This document shows, piece after piece, positions 16,696-25,047 of a stretch of DNA of 41,160 nt. Below the pieces are notes generated by a model. That model did no database searches and was not told the origin of the DNA. It saw only the letters and a program-made list of their open reading frames with translations. Source of the DNA: Actinomycetota bacterium (GTDB lineage: Bacteria > Actinomycetota > Thermoleophilia > Gaiellales > Gaiellaceae); contig WLID01000012.1 in assembly GCA_009702325.1 (NCBI GenBank), forward strand, positions 1-41,160. The letters are read 5' to 3'. The translations under genes were made by a program, and so were the position numbers. The stretch's first letter is position 1. The number at the start of each line of letters is the position of its first letter.

Positions 16696-16777
16696 CGCCG
16701 GGGCTTGGACGACCTCGCCAGGGAACCTTCAGCACTTCATCTCACGCCACACCACCTGCGGCAGTTAGAACCTTCGT

Positions 16778-17659
16778 ATGTCGCGCCGCTATGCCCTCAT
16801 GCTCTTGCTGCTTTCAGCGATCTGGGGCGCGTCGTTCCTCTTCATCAAGGTGGCCGACCGCGAGCTTGAGCCGATGGCGATCGCCTGGCTGCGTCTCGCC
16901 CTGGCAACCGTTGTGCTGATTCCGGTGTCGGCGGTCGTCATCGGGCCTGCGCGGTTGGTGGCCGGCGTGCGTGGCGCATGGTTGCGCCTGGCGGTGATGG
17001 GGCTCGTCAACAGCGCGTTCCCGTTTGCGTTGCTCGCCTGGGCCGAGCAGAAGCTCGACTCGGGGCTGACCGCGATCTTCCAGGCGGCCGCGCCGCTCTT
17101 CAGCATCGCGCTGACCGTGATGGTGGGGCAGGAGCTCGTCACCCGTCGGCGCGCGCTCGGCATCTTCGGTGGGTTCCTGGGGGTTGCCCTGCTTGTGGGG
17201 GTGCACGTTCACGGGAGCCTGTGGTCGGCACTTGCCGTGGTGTTCAGCGGGCTTCTGTACGCGGGCGCCGGTGTCTATGGGCAGCGGTGGATGAAGGATG
17301 TGGAGCCGCTCGTGCTTGCGACGGGGTCGATGTGCACCGCGGCGGTGTTGATCGCGCCGTTTGGGTTGGTTGCACTTCCGAGTGCGATGCCGGGTTGGAA
17401 GATCACGGCGTCGATGGCGACGCTTGGGATCATCGGCACAGGGTTCGCCTACATCCTCTACTTCGCGATCTTGCGTGGCGTTGGCGCGTCGCGGGCGATT
17501 CTCGTGACGTATCTCGTGCCAGCCTTCGCCGTGTCTTACGGCGTGCTGGTGCTGGACGAACACGTTCGGGCGTCGGCGATTGCGGGTCTCGCGCTGATCT
17601 TCGGTGGTGTTGCGATCGGATCGCGCCGATCGCCGGTGCGGCCCGCCAAGAGCCCGTAG
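16778..17659 (+). CDS. EamA/DMT-family exporter-like membrane protein
   Basis: A 293-residue protein with ten hydrophobic segments in two EamA repeats. It starts SRRYALMLLLLSAIWGASFLFIKVA, and the second half begins around LWSALAVVFSGLLYAGAGVYG. Members of the drug/metabolite transporter superfamily export amino acids or other metabolites. The substrate is not predictable here. ATG 16778 is preceded by TAGAAC with a 6-nt spacer, close to the leaderless pattern. The DUF1185-like and EthD-like genes follow on the same strand at 11 and 2 bp, so the three probably form a unit. Confidence 0.88.
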   Translation: MSRRYALMLLLLSAIWGASFLFIKVADRELEPMAIAWLRLALATVVLIPVSAVVIGPARLVAGVRGAWLRLAVMGLVNSAFPFALLAWAEQKLDSGLTAIFQAAAPLFSIALTVMVGQELVTRRRALGIFGGFLGVALLVGVHVHGSLWSALAVVFSGLLYAGAGVYGQRWMKDVEPLVLATGSMCTAAVLIAPFGLVALPSAMPGWKITASMATLGIIGTGFAYILYFAILRGVGASRAILVTYLVPAFAVSYGVLVLDEHVRASAIAGLALIFGGVAIGSRRSPVRPAKSP

Positions 17660-17670
17660 GATCCGGTCTA

Positions 17671-18222
17671 ATGGCAGCCGAGATTCGCAAGATCGTTGTG
17701 CAGGTCGAAGAGTCGTTGCGTGATGCAGGGCGCGCGGTCGATCCGCCGACCCGCAAAGTTGTGGCGGCGGCCGTCGTCACCAACCCGTTCGCCGGCCGGT
17801 TTGTCGAGGATCTCTCGCCGCTTTACGACTTGGGCGCTGAGGTGTCGGGGCTCCTTGCCGAGCGCGCCGTTGCGGCGCTCGGCGTTGCGCCAAACGACGT
17901 CACCGCCTACGGCAAGGGCGCGATCATCGGCACCGACGGGGAGATCGAGCACGCCGCTGCGGTGCTGCACCCGAAGTTCGGTGCGCCGGTGCGCAAGGCG
18001 GTCGACCACGGCGACGACATCATTCCGTCGACGAAGAAGGTCGCTGGCCCCGGCGCGGCGATCACGATGCCGATCACGAACAAGGACAGCATCTGGAGCT
18101 TCGACGACATGGATGCGGCCGAGATCTCGATCGGCGATGCGCCGCTCGCCGATGAGATGGTGATCTGTGTTGTCTTGGCTGTCGGTGGGCGCCCCCATCA
18201 TCGAACGCGGAAGCCGGAGTAG
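17671..18222 (+). CDS. DUF1185/'amino acid synthesis' family protein
   Basis: A 183-residue cytosolic protein. The start RKIVVQVEESLRDAGR, VTNPFAGRFVEDLSPLYDLG, YGKGAIIGTDGEIEHAAAVLHPKFGAPVRKA and the C-terminal DSIWSFDDMDAAEISIGDAPLADEM match the AA_synth (DUF1185) family as I remember it. Despite its name, that family lacks a well-established reaction. An upstream in-frame extension is only a shadow of the transporter gene. ATG 17671 has TAGGAT (17657-17662) 8 nt upstream, partly inside the transporter's stop codon. Confidence 0.75.
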   Translation: MAAEIRKIVVQVEESLRDAGRAVDPPTRKVVAAAVVTNPFAGRFVEDLSPLYDLGAEVSGLLAERAVAALGVAPNDVTAYGKGAIIGTDGEIEHAAAVLHPKFGAPVRKAVDHGDDIIPSTKKVAGPGAAITMPITNKDSIWSFDDMDAAEISIGDAPLADEMVICVVLAVGGRPHHRTRKPE

Positions 18223-18224
18223 CG

Positions 18225-18527
18225 ATGTTCAAGGCGATCATCCTCCTGGCCCGGCGTGAGGACATGACGCACGATGCGTTCGCCGACTGGTGGTTGGGTG
18301 ACCATGCACCGCTCGCGAAGGCTCTACCAGGACTTCGCGGTGCGCGGTTCAATCTCGTCAACACGCCCGACGCCGAGTTCGACGGCATCACCGAGCTGTG
18401 GTTCGACTCGCAGGCCGACTTCGAAGCTGCGTACGCGACCGAACATGGCAAGCAGGTCGCAGCCGATTCGCTGGCCCACGTCAGTCGCCGTGAGCGGCTG
18501 TTTGTGACCGAGAACATCCTCGCGTAA
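18225..18527 (+). CDS. EthD-domain small protein
   Basis: A 100-residue ferredoxin-like alpha/beta-barrel protein of the EthD type: FKAIILLARREDMTHDAFADWWLGDHAPLAKALPGLRG at the start, and ITELWFDSQADFEAAYAT...GKQVAADSLAHV later. EthD proteins often accompany oxidative degradation pathways, but the role is usually unclear. It begins 2 bp after the DUF1185-like gene with GGAG upstream, so it is co-translated with it. Confidence 0.82.
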   Translation: MFKAIILLARREDMTHDAFADWWLGDHAPLAKALPGLRGARFNLVNTPDAEFDGITELWFDSQADFEAAYATEHGKQVAADSLAHVSRRERLFVTENILA

Positions 18528-18612
18528 CCCGCAGCACGTTCGGTAGTTCGGAGCGAAACGAATCAGGTGCGGCTCCGACGCGGCTTGAGAGCCCTGGTGG
18601 TGAGCTGTCGGT

Positions 18613-19728
18613 ATGACACGCAGGCTCACATATCTCGTGGTTCTAGCCTTATTGGGCGTTGCAATTTCGGCGGTCGGCGCCCTGGGCAGTTCGACCGCAA
18701 CGCGGGTCGATATTCCGTCGGCTGCAGACATTGCGGTCGACATCAACGGTGGCCCGCCGCAGATCGGAAACATTCCTTCCGACGGCATGAACTCATGCAA
18801 TTTGCCGTCGTCGGGGGCACGGCCTCCGTTCACGATCAACTGTCCGTTCGACTACTCCTACAACCAGAGCGCCGTTCCAATGAACGGCACCGCGACGTGG
18901 ACGTCAAAGAACCTCAGCGGCTCGTTCCAGGCATCCTGCGATTTCAACGTCGCGATCAAGGGCAAGGCGGCTGTGGCGGTTTCTGCGACAGGGTCGTCGT
19001 CGCAGACCTTCGACTTTGGCGGCTCAGGAACGCAAGCGTGCTCGTGGACGATGAGCTTCTCCGGTGCAACGTTGACCGGAACCCTCAACGGAACGATGGC
19101 GTTCGGTCAGTCCGACGCCACGACCGGAACGTTCAAAGGCGACTTCACGGTCACCGTTCTTTCCGGCACGGGTCAGTTCCAAGGTGCGGTGGGTAGCGGC
19201 TCATTCACCGAGAACGAGACAATGGATCTCGCCGGTAAGGCACCGGCTGGTGCGATGCCAAGCCAGAGCGAGATCGCAGCGATGGCTGCTGCGGGCGCCG
19301 CGAGCAGTGGTGCTCCGTCGTCGATTCCAAGCGGCTCGATTCCTCCAGGCGTCAGCATCCCAGCAGGCGTGACGATCCCGACGAGCAAGACCGTGCGACA
19401 TCTGTCGGCGGCTCCGGCGGGCTCGGCAATGCACTTGAAGCTCAGCCAGGGTGTGGCGCGGGCGACGTTCGTGATCCCAAAAACCGTTGCCTCATTGAGC
19501 TCGTATGCGCTCCATGTGGCGGCGGCGCCTGGGTCGGCGTGTACCGCAACGGCGACCAAGGCCGGCACGAGCGTTGATCTCGGCAAGGCGACTGCGTCGA
19601 AGACGGGCGCGGCGATCTTCCCGGGGAAGCTCGCGACGAAGTTGAAGACCGGCCAGTGGAAGCTCGCGGCTTCGTGCACGCTCAGCGGCGCGAAGGCAGC
19701 GGCCACAGGCGCGGCAGTGATCAAGTAG
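18613..19728 (+). CDS. Secreted protein of unknown function
   Basis: A 371-residue protein with a clear signal peptide (residues 1 to about 26: MTRRLTYLVVLALLGVAISAVGALG). The mature part has a Ser/Thr/Gly-rich beta-type domain (residues about 50-205) containing three to four cysteines in the pattern C...C...C...C (NSCN, NCPF, SCDF, ACSW), probably disulfides. Then comes an Ala/Pro/Ser-rich linker with repeated (I)P-x-G-(V/S) units, such as SIPPGVSIPAGVTIP. A C-terminal beta domain (residues about 265-371) has two further cysteines. I do not recognise the family. It looks like an envelope or extracellular protein. A hairpin terminator follows inside the convergent gene. Confidence 0.75.
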   Translation: MTRRLTYLVVLALLGVAISAVGALGSSTATRVDIPSAADIAVDINGGPPQIGNIPSDGMNSCNLPSSGARPPFTINCPFDYSYNQSAVPMNGTATWTSKNLSGSFQASCDFNVAIKGKAAVAVSATGSSSQTFDFGGSGTQACSWTMSFSGATLTGTLNGTMAFGQSDATTGTFKGDFTVTVLSGTGQFQGAVGSGSFTENETMDLAGKAPAGAMPSQSEIAAMAAAGAASSGAPSSIPSGSIPPGVSIPAGVTIPTSKTVRHLSAAPAGSAMHLKLSQGVARATFVIPKTVASLSSYALHVAAAPGSACTATATKAGTSVDLGKATASKTGAAIFPGKLATKLKTGQWKLAASCTLSGAKAAATGAAVIK

Positions 19729-19729
19729 T

Positions 19730-21006
19730 TCAGTCGGATTCCGTCCCGGCGGCGGCCCTCTTCGGAGGGTCGCCGTGTTTCTTGTCGTCCGCGGGTCGCA
19801 CGTAGTGGCGGATGCCGCCATTGAGCAGCAGGACGGCTGCGGTTGAGATCACCGTCCACACCGCACCGACCCAAAGGACGGTCGCCACTCCGAACGCACC
19901 GGCTGCGATCCCGACCGTGGCGAGGCCGAGTGGGGCGAAGAGGAGTGTCCCCACCTGGCTGAACGAGGTGACCCGTGCCAACACGTCGTTTGGGATCTCG
20001 CGTTGCAGAGTGGTCGTCCAGAGCGCACCCCAGAACGCAACTTGCGCCCCGCCGAAGAACGCGGCTAAGGCAATGAGAGGGAGGGGAGCGGCGAGCGCGA
20101 GCAGCGCGAGCTGTGGAGCGGCAAGCATCACCACACCGAACGCAGCAAGCAGTGGGCGGCGGGGGCTGACGCGGCTCGCGGTGAGCGCCCCTCCAGCCAT
20201 CCCGCACGCAAACAGTGCGCCGATGACGCCCCAGGCGTACCCGCCGCCGAGGTCACGAGCCGCCACGACCGGCCCGAGCGCAAAGAATCCGGAGAGGGCG
20301 AACGCGTTGAGCAGGGAGATGTGGACGGTTCCGACCCATAGCCATCGTCGGTGCGAAACGCATCCCAGCCTGCGCGTAGGTCACGGAGGAGCGTGGTTGC
20401 GCCAGCGATCCGGGCGGGCACTGCGTGCAGTTGAAGCGTTGCGAGTGCAACGGCGCTTACAAGGAAACTCAATGCGTCGATGCCAAACGCGTACCCCGGC
20501 CCTGCAATGCTCACGAGTGCGCCGCCAACCAACATTCCTGTCGCGCCCGCAGCGCTTTGCGAGAAGGCGAACAGCGCATTTGTCTGTTGCAGGTGCCGCG
20601 GAGGTGTGACCTCGGAGATCAGCCCGACCATGGTCGGGCTGAAGAACGCCTGCGCAAGGCCGTGGCATGCGAATAGGGCAAGCAGTTCCCAGAGTCGCGC
20701 GTTGTCGGTGAGCAACAAGAGGGCGGCCGCGCCCTGCGAGACAAACCGGGCGATGTCGGCGGTGAGCAGGACGGCCCGCCGTTGTAGACGGTCGCCCACC
20801 ACTCCGCCGAGGAGCGTGAACGCCAGGAGCGGAACGCGCATCGCAGCGAGGGCCAACCCGACGTTCGCGATCGAACCTGTCGTCTGGAGCACTGCGAACG
20901 CCAACGCCACATTCGCGAAGGCGTTCCCGAATGTCGAGGTGGTCTGCCCGAGGAAGAGGTGGCGAACGTCTCGTTCAGCGAGCGGTGCGAGGGCTGAACG
21001 AATCAC
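19730..21006 (-). pseudogene. MFS transporter, interrupted by a single-base frameshift
   Basis: A major-facilitator exporter of the MDR or enterobactin-exporter type. The 5' part (from GTG 21006) reads MIRSALAPLAERDVRHLFLGQTTSTFGNAFANVALAFAVLQ with the GDRLQRRAVLL loop. It then loses frame at about 20345, after RAGWDAFRTD, and continues as low-quality residues to 20128. In the next frame the protein resumes as RWLWVGTVHISLLNAFALSGFFALGPVVAARDLGGGYAWG and ends at 19730 (KKHGDPPKRAAAGTESD). One base inserted at about 20345 restores 425 residues, a normal MFS length. It may be a true pseudogene, a sequencing error or a phase-variable site, and no homopolymer is visible there. Confidence 0.85.
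19750..19786 (+). terminator. Terminator hairpin with UUCG loop after the secreted-protein gene
   Basis: An 11-bp stem, 19750-19760 with 19765-19775 (one G:T pair), is closed by a C(TTCG)G tetraloop and followed by TGTTTCTTGT. It begins 21 bp after the stop at 19728 and lies within the 3' coding end of the convergent MFS gene. Confidence 0.65.
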
Positions 21007-21143
21007 GAAGGCGTGGTCTTACTACGGCCGACTCCCGTCGGCAACGCCGAACTGCGGAAATTGCGTGTGATCGTGCGCACCACGCCGAGGTACGTTCGCG
21101 GAGGCGGCACATGTCCGCCTGAGCGCACGAACGCGCTCTTCTC

Positions 21144-21149
21144 TACGAT
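21144..21149 (+). promoter_or_regulatory. Leaderless -10 (TACGAT) of the glyoxalase gene
   Basis: TACGAT is followed by a 6-nt spacer and ATG 21156. Confidence 0.5.
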
Positions 21150-21155
21150 CCCGCC

Positions 21156-21542
21156 ATGGCCCGATACCTGCACACCATGTACCGCATCACCGATTTCGAC
21201 CGCAGCCGCGCGTTCTACGAGGCGCTGGGGTTTGAGTTTCGGCGCGAGCTGCCGATCGTTCGTAACGGCGAGCTTGAGGCAACGAATTACTTCTTCGGCT
21301 GCCCGGGAGACGACGCCGAGCTGGAGCTGACGTTCAACCACGACGGTCGCACCTACGACAACGGCACCGGCTATGGCCACATTGCGATCGGGGTCGAGGA
21401 TCTCGCTGCGACGCTCGCCGCGCTGTCCACGAAGGGGATCGAGCCCGAGAAGCCGCCGTATCGCGTGCGCGAGGGTGGCTCGCTGCTTTGCTTTGTCCGT
21501 GACCCGGACGACTATCGCATCGAGCTCATCGAGCGCGCCTAG
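21156..21542 (+). CDS. gloA: Glyoxalase I-like VOC protein
   Basis: A 128-residue single-domain glyoxalase/VOC protein. The four metal ligands of glyoxalase I can be placed: H6 (RYLHTMYRITD), E57 (AELELTF), H75 (YGHIAIGVED) and E123 (YRIELIER). The spacing is that of the bacterial Ni-type enzyme. It would isomerise the hemithioacetal of methylglyoxal and a low-molecular-weight thiol. In an actinobacterium the thiol may be mycothiol or another compound rather than glutathione. The SAH-hydrolase-like gene starts 3 bp after its stop. Confidence 0.87.
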   Translation: MARYLHTMYRITDFDRSRAFYEALGFEFRRELPIVRNGELEATNYFFGCPGDDAELELTFNHDGRTYDNGTGYGHIAIGVEDLAATLAALSTKGIEPEKPPYRVREGGSLLCFVRDPDDYRIELIERA

Positions 21543-21545
21543 CTC

Positions 21546-22718
21546 GTGAGCCTGGTCGCCGATCCTGGTCTCGCTGATGAAGGCGCAGCGCGGATCGCAT
21601 GGACGCGCGCGAACATGCCGCTGCTTGCGGCGCTGAAGGACGAGTTCGCGGCGGAGCAGCCGTTCGCTGGGCGCAAGCTCGGCGTCTGCATTCACGTTGA
21701 GCCGAAGACTGCGGTGCTGGTCGAGGTGCTCCGTGCCGGCGGATGCGAGCTGGCGATCACCGGTAGCCCTGCAACGACAGACGACGGGACGGCTGCGTTC
21801 CTCGCCGCGCAGGACGGCGTGACGGTGTTCGCGCTGAAGGCCGACGACATGGCGGCGCACCTGGCGCATATCGAGCGGGTGCTCGACACCGAGCCGAGCT
21901 TCTTGCTGGATAACGGTGCCGACCTGATCAGCAGCGCGGTTCGGCGTGGCTTGACGATCGAGTTCGCGACCGAGGAGACGACCTCGGGCGGCAACCGCCT
22001 GAAGGCCGAGATGCAGGGGCACGTTCCGTTCCCGGTTGTGGTGATCGACGACAGTCCGTTGAAGCGTCTGATCGAGAATCAGTACGGGGTGGGGCCGACG
22101 GTTGTCGAAGGCTTCATGCGTGCGACGAACCTGCTCGTGCCGGCAACGACCTTTGCGGTGATTGGGTACGGCGCGTGCGGCCGGGGAACGGCGCGCGCGT
22201 TGCGCGCCGATGGGGCGACAGTGATCGCTGTCGAGATCGACCCTGTGAAGTCGCTCGAGGCGGCGTTCGACGGGATGCGGGTGATGGAGCTCGACGCTGC
22301 CCTCGCCGCCGCTGACGTCGTGATCATGGTGACGGGGTCGACGGGAATTTTGCGGGAGCGCGAGCTTGGGCTGTTGCGCGACGGAGCGCTGATTGCGAAC
22401 GCCGGGCATTTCAGCGAGATCGAGGTGCCGGGGTCGTGGACGCGCCGGCCGCTGACGGGACTCGTTGAGGAGGTTGAGCGTCCGGGCGGTGGGGTCTTCC
22501 GGGTGTTGGGGCGAGGCGAGATGCTGAACCTCACCGCCGCGACGGGCAACCAGATTCAGGTGATGGATCTCGGCTTCGCGCTACAGGCGCATTCGCTGCG
22601 GGCGCTCGCGCGGGATCCGGGGGCGTTCGCGCTCGGGCCGCAACCGGTGCCGAAGGCGATTGACGACATCATCGGGCGCGACATGCTCGCGTCGCTCTCG
22701 GCAACGCGCGGCGTCTAG
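21546..22718 (+). CDS. Divergent S-adenosylhomocysteine hydrolase-like NAD-binding protein
   Basis: A 390-residue protein aligned by eye to the short (archaeal-type) SAH hydrolases. Landmarks are AARIAWTRANMPLL, GVCIHVEPKTAVLVEVLRAGG (H50), DNGADL (D122), TEETTSGGNRL (E144), SPLKRLIENQYG, the NAD loop VIGYGACGRGTA and NAGHFSEIEV (H288). The Lys-x3-Asp-Asn pair of the active site reads K173...E177-N178, an Asp to Glu change. The GHP motif before EVMD reads GNQ, so a late active-site histidine is lost. The canonical STQD segment is ITGSPATTDD. It may act on another homocysteine-nucleoside thioether or have lost SAHase activity. GTG 21546 follows the glyoxalase closely, so they are co-transcribed. 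Confidence 0.75.
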   Translation: MSLVADPGLADEGAARIAWTRANMPLLAALKDEFAAEQPFAGRKLGVCIHVEPKTAVLVEVLRAGGCELAITGSPATTDDGTAAFLAAQDGVTVFALKADDMAAHLAHIERVLDTEPSFLLDNGADLISSAVRRGLTIEFATEETTSGGNRLKAEMQGHVPFPVVVIDDSPLKRLIENQYGVGPTVVEGFMRATNLLVPATTFAVIGYGACGRGTARALRADGATVIAVEIDPVKSLEAAFDGMRVMELDAALAAADVVIMVTGSTGILRERELGLLRDGALIANAGHFSEIEVPGSWTRRPLTGLVEEVERPGGGVFRVLGRGEMLNLTAATGNQIQVMDLGFALQAHSLRALARDPGAFALGPQPVPKAIDDIIGRDMLASLSATRGV

Positions 22719-22765
22719 TCGGAAATCGCAACAGCGCCGTTACACCTTCCGCGTTAGCGTCGAAG

Positions 22766-23158
22766 GTGATGACAACAGACGGTTCCATCCCACCTCGTCG
22801 GACACCTCGCAGGCGTCCCGACGCACCCCACGATGCCCCAGCGCGTCGTGGACAACGCAAGACGGCTGAACCACGACGGACAGTCGCATCGCTCTGGGGG
22901 CCAATGCGGGTTGTCGACGAGATTCGACTCGCACAGCACGCAGGTCCCAAGCGCTTCTCCACCGTCGTGCAGCTGATCGAGTCACCCGACGGCGAGCGCT
23001 TCGTTCGGTTCAGCTACTCGACTGACGGTGTCGGTCGCCGTGGCCCGGTCACGCTCCGACCGAAGGACGTCGAGCGACTGCGGGCCGCCCTTGCGCTGAG
23101 ACCGGAGTTTCAGGCCGCGCTTGATCTGGGCGTCGCGGGAGGTGGTGTCGGAGAGTAG
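22766..23158 (+). CDS. Hypothetical basic/charged protein
   Basis: A 130-residue protein that I do not recognise. The first 40 residues are Arg/Pro-rich and look disordered (PPRRTPRRRPDAPHDAPARRGQRK). Residues about 45-125 form a compact alpha/beta unit: GPMRVVDEIRLAQHAGPKRFSTVVQLIESPDGERFVRFSYSTDGVGRRGPVTLRPKDVERLRAAL. GTG 22766 and ATG 22769 are adjacent start options. TAGCGT (22755-22760) is 5 or 8 nt upstream, again suggesting a very short leader or none. It converges on purQ. Confidence 0.6.
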   Translation: MMTTDGSIPPRRTPRRRPDAPHDAPARRGQRKTAEPRRTVASLWGPMRVVDEIRLAQHAGPKRFSTVVQLIESPDGERFVRFSYSTDGVGRRGPVTLRPKDVERLRAALALRPEFQAALDLGVAGGGVGE

Positions 23159-23237
23159 GCCGCCGATCGTGAACGACAATTGAGAGACGCCGCGTGGTTG
23201 TACGTCGCCGCGGCTGCCGGGGTGGCGGTCGTTCTCG

Positions 23238-23945
23238 CTACGCGGTTGCGAATGCTGCGGAGCGTGCCGCGTCGACGAGCGAGCCAAGGATCTTGGCGCC
23301 GTCGGTTGAGCCGAGAACAGGGTCGACCGCGTGCTCGGGATGCGGCATCAAGCCGAAGACGTTGCCGCCTGCGCTGATCACGCCTGCGACGTCGGCAATC
23401 GCACCGTTCGGGTTCGTGCCGGGGGCGTAGCGGAGCGCGATCAGGCCCTCTGCTTCAGCCTCCGCGAGTAGCTCGGGATCGGCGAACCAGCAGCCCTCGC
23501 CGTTCTTGACGGGGATCGAGAGCCGATCGCCTGGCTCACAGCGCGACGTAAACGCCGTATCGGTGCGCTCGACAACGAGGCTGACGTCCTGGCATTGGAA
23601 CTCAAGCGTGCTGTTTTGGCGGAGAACACCGGGCAGGAGACCGGCCTCGGTCAGGATCTGGAAGCCGTTGCAGATGCCGAGCACGAGGCCGCCCTCGTTT
23701 GCAAAGCGCACGACGTCACGCATCACGGGCGAGAAGCGGGCGATCGCGCCGCAACGGAGGTAGTCGCCATACGAGAACCCGCCGGGAAGAACGACGGCTG
23801 CGGTGTTCGCAGGCAGACGTTCCTCTCCATGCCACAGGCGGCTTGCGTCGGCGCCAAGGTGGTTCAAGGAGAGTTCGGTGTCGCGGTCGTCGTTCGACCC
23901 AGGGAAGACGACAACCGAGATCGCGGGCTTTGGCGCGTCGCTCAC
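23238..23945 (-). CDS. purQ: FGAM synthase glutaminase subunit PurQ
   Basis: A 235-residue class I glutamine amidotransferase that supplies ammonia to PurL. The nucleophile is C92 in GLVLGICNGFQIL, with FPGSNDDRD near the start, LPGGFSYGDYLRCGAIA for the oxyanion region, and the His/Glu pair in LMPHPEH. GTG 23945 overlaps the purS stop (GTGA). Confidence 0.96.
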   Translation of the reverse strand: MSDAPKPAISVVVFPGSNDDRDTELSLNHLGADASRLWHGEERLPANTAAVVLPGGFSYGDYLRCGAIARFSPVMRDVVRFANEGGLVLGICNGFQILTEAGLLPGVLRQNSTLEFQCQDVSLVVERTDTAFTSRCEPGDRLSIPVKNGEGCWFADPELLAEAEAEGLIALRYAPGTNPNGAIADVAGVISAGGNVFGLMPHPEHAVDPVLGSTDGAKILGSLVDAARSAAFATA

Positions 23946-24187
23946 GCGGCGGCCTCAACAACGATCTCGTAACTCTCGATCAGCGGGTTCGCGAGCAGCT
24001 GCTCACACATGCGCTCGATCTGGGCGTGCGCGTCGGCGCTGTCGGTTGCCTCAACTTCAAGCTCGACGAGCCGACCCACGTGCGCGTTCCGGACAGTGAA
24101 GCCGAGGTGGCCAAGGCCGGTCTCAACCGCCTGACCCTGTGGGTCGAGGATCCCTGCCTTCGGCCGGATCAAGATGGTGGCTTTCAT
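23942..24187 (-). CDS. purS: FGAM synthase subunit PurS
   Basis: An 81-residue small subunit that bridges PurQ and PurL. It has the family pattern ATILIRPKAGILDPQGQAVETGLGHLGF and a C-terminal MCEQLLANPLIESYEIVVE. Both ends overlap neighbours by 4 bp (ATGA with purC, GTGA with purQ), so purB-purC-purS-purQ is one coupled operon. Confidence 0.96.
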   Translation of the reverse strand: MKATILIRPKAGILDPQGQAVETGLGHLGFTVRNAHVGRLVELEVEATDSADAHAQIERMCEQLLANPLIESYEIVVEAAA

Positions 24188-25047
24188 GCGACAAGACTCC
24201 CCGGATTCGCGATGTAGTCATCGAACGACGACTCGGTCAATTGCTCAAACGCGTCGATGTAGCGCGCCCGCGTCCCAGCCACAACGTCGGCAGGAAGCTC
24301 AGGGCCGGGGTAGGTCTTGCCCCAACCGAGCGACTCGCAGTAATCGCGCACAAACTGCTTGTCGAACGACGGCGGCGTCGACCCCGGCGTGTACTCGTCG
24401 GCCGGCCAGAACCGCGACGAATCCGGCGTGAACGCCTCGTCGCCAAGCACCAGCTCGCCGTTCTCGTCCAAGCCAAACTCAAGCTTCGTGTCTGCCAGGA
24501 TGATCCCGCGGGTCAACGCGTACTCCGACGCAAAGCGATAGAGCTCAAGCGACACCCGCTCAACCTTGTCGAACAGCTCCTCGCCAACAAGGGCAGCGGC
24601 GGCCTCACGATCGATGTTCTCGTCATGACCCGTCTGCGCCTTCGTCGCTGGCGTGAAGATCGGCTCCGGCAGCTGCGCCGATTCAACCAACCCCTCCGGC
24701 AGGACATGGCCACAGACAGCACCGGTGGTCTTGTAATCCTTCCAACCCGAGCCTGAGAGATAGCCGCGCACGACGCACTCGATCGGGAGCATCGTCAACT
24801 TCCGGCACTCGCTCGAACGGCCGTCGGCGCGAATCGCGAGCAGATGGTTCGCCACCAGATGCTTCGTACGGGCAAACCAGAACGCCGAAAGTCCCGTCAA
24901 CACACGGCCCTTGTCGGGAATGTCGGTGGGGAGCACGACGTCGAACGTCGAGATCCGATCGCTCGCAACAAGCAGCAGCCGATCGTCGCCAAGTGCGTAG
25001 AGCTCGCGAACCTTGCCACTGCCCAGGTGCGTTTCTTGCTCAGACAC
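24184..25047 (-). CDS. purC: SAICAR synthetase PurC
   Basis: A 287-residue ATP-dependent ligase joining CAIR and aspartate. It has GSGKVRELYALGDDRLLLVASDRISTFD at the N-terminus, IECVVRGYLSGSGWKDY, LADTKLEFGLD, and LGDEAFTPDSSRFW. GTG 25047 overlaps the purB coding end by 8 bp. An AGGAG at about 25057-25061 gives it a clear ribosome site, unlike the leaderless genes. Confidence 0.96.
   Translation of the reverse strand: MSEQETHLGSGKVRELYALGDDRLLLVASDRISTFDVVLPTDIPDKGRVLTGLSAFWFARTKHLVANHLLAIRADGRSSECRKLTMLPIECVVRGYLSGSGWKDYKTTGAVCGHVLPEGLVESAQLPEPIFTPATKAQTGHDENIDREAAAALVGEELFDKVERVSLELYRFASEYALTRGIILADTKLEFGLDENGELVLGDEAFTPDSSRFWPADEYTPGSTPPSFDKQFVRDYCESLGWGKTYPGPELPADVVAGTRARYIDAFEQLTESSFDDYIANPGSLVA

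Noticed and set aside
21003..22409. 468-codon minus-strand ORF
   Set aside because: It is a shadow of the glyoxalase and SAH-hydrolase-like genes, with no recognisable motif.
23180..23377. Small hydrophobic plus-strand ORF after the hypothetical gene
   Set aside because: It has a TTG start without a ribosome site, and most of it is antisense to purQ. The hydrophobic start may be chance.
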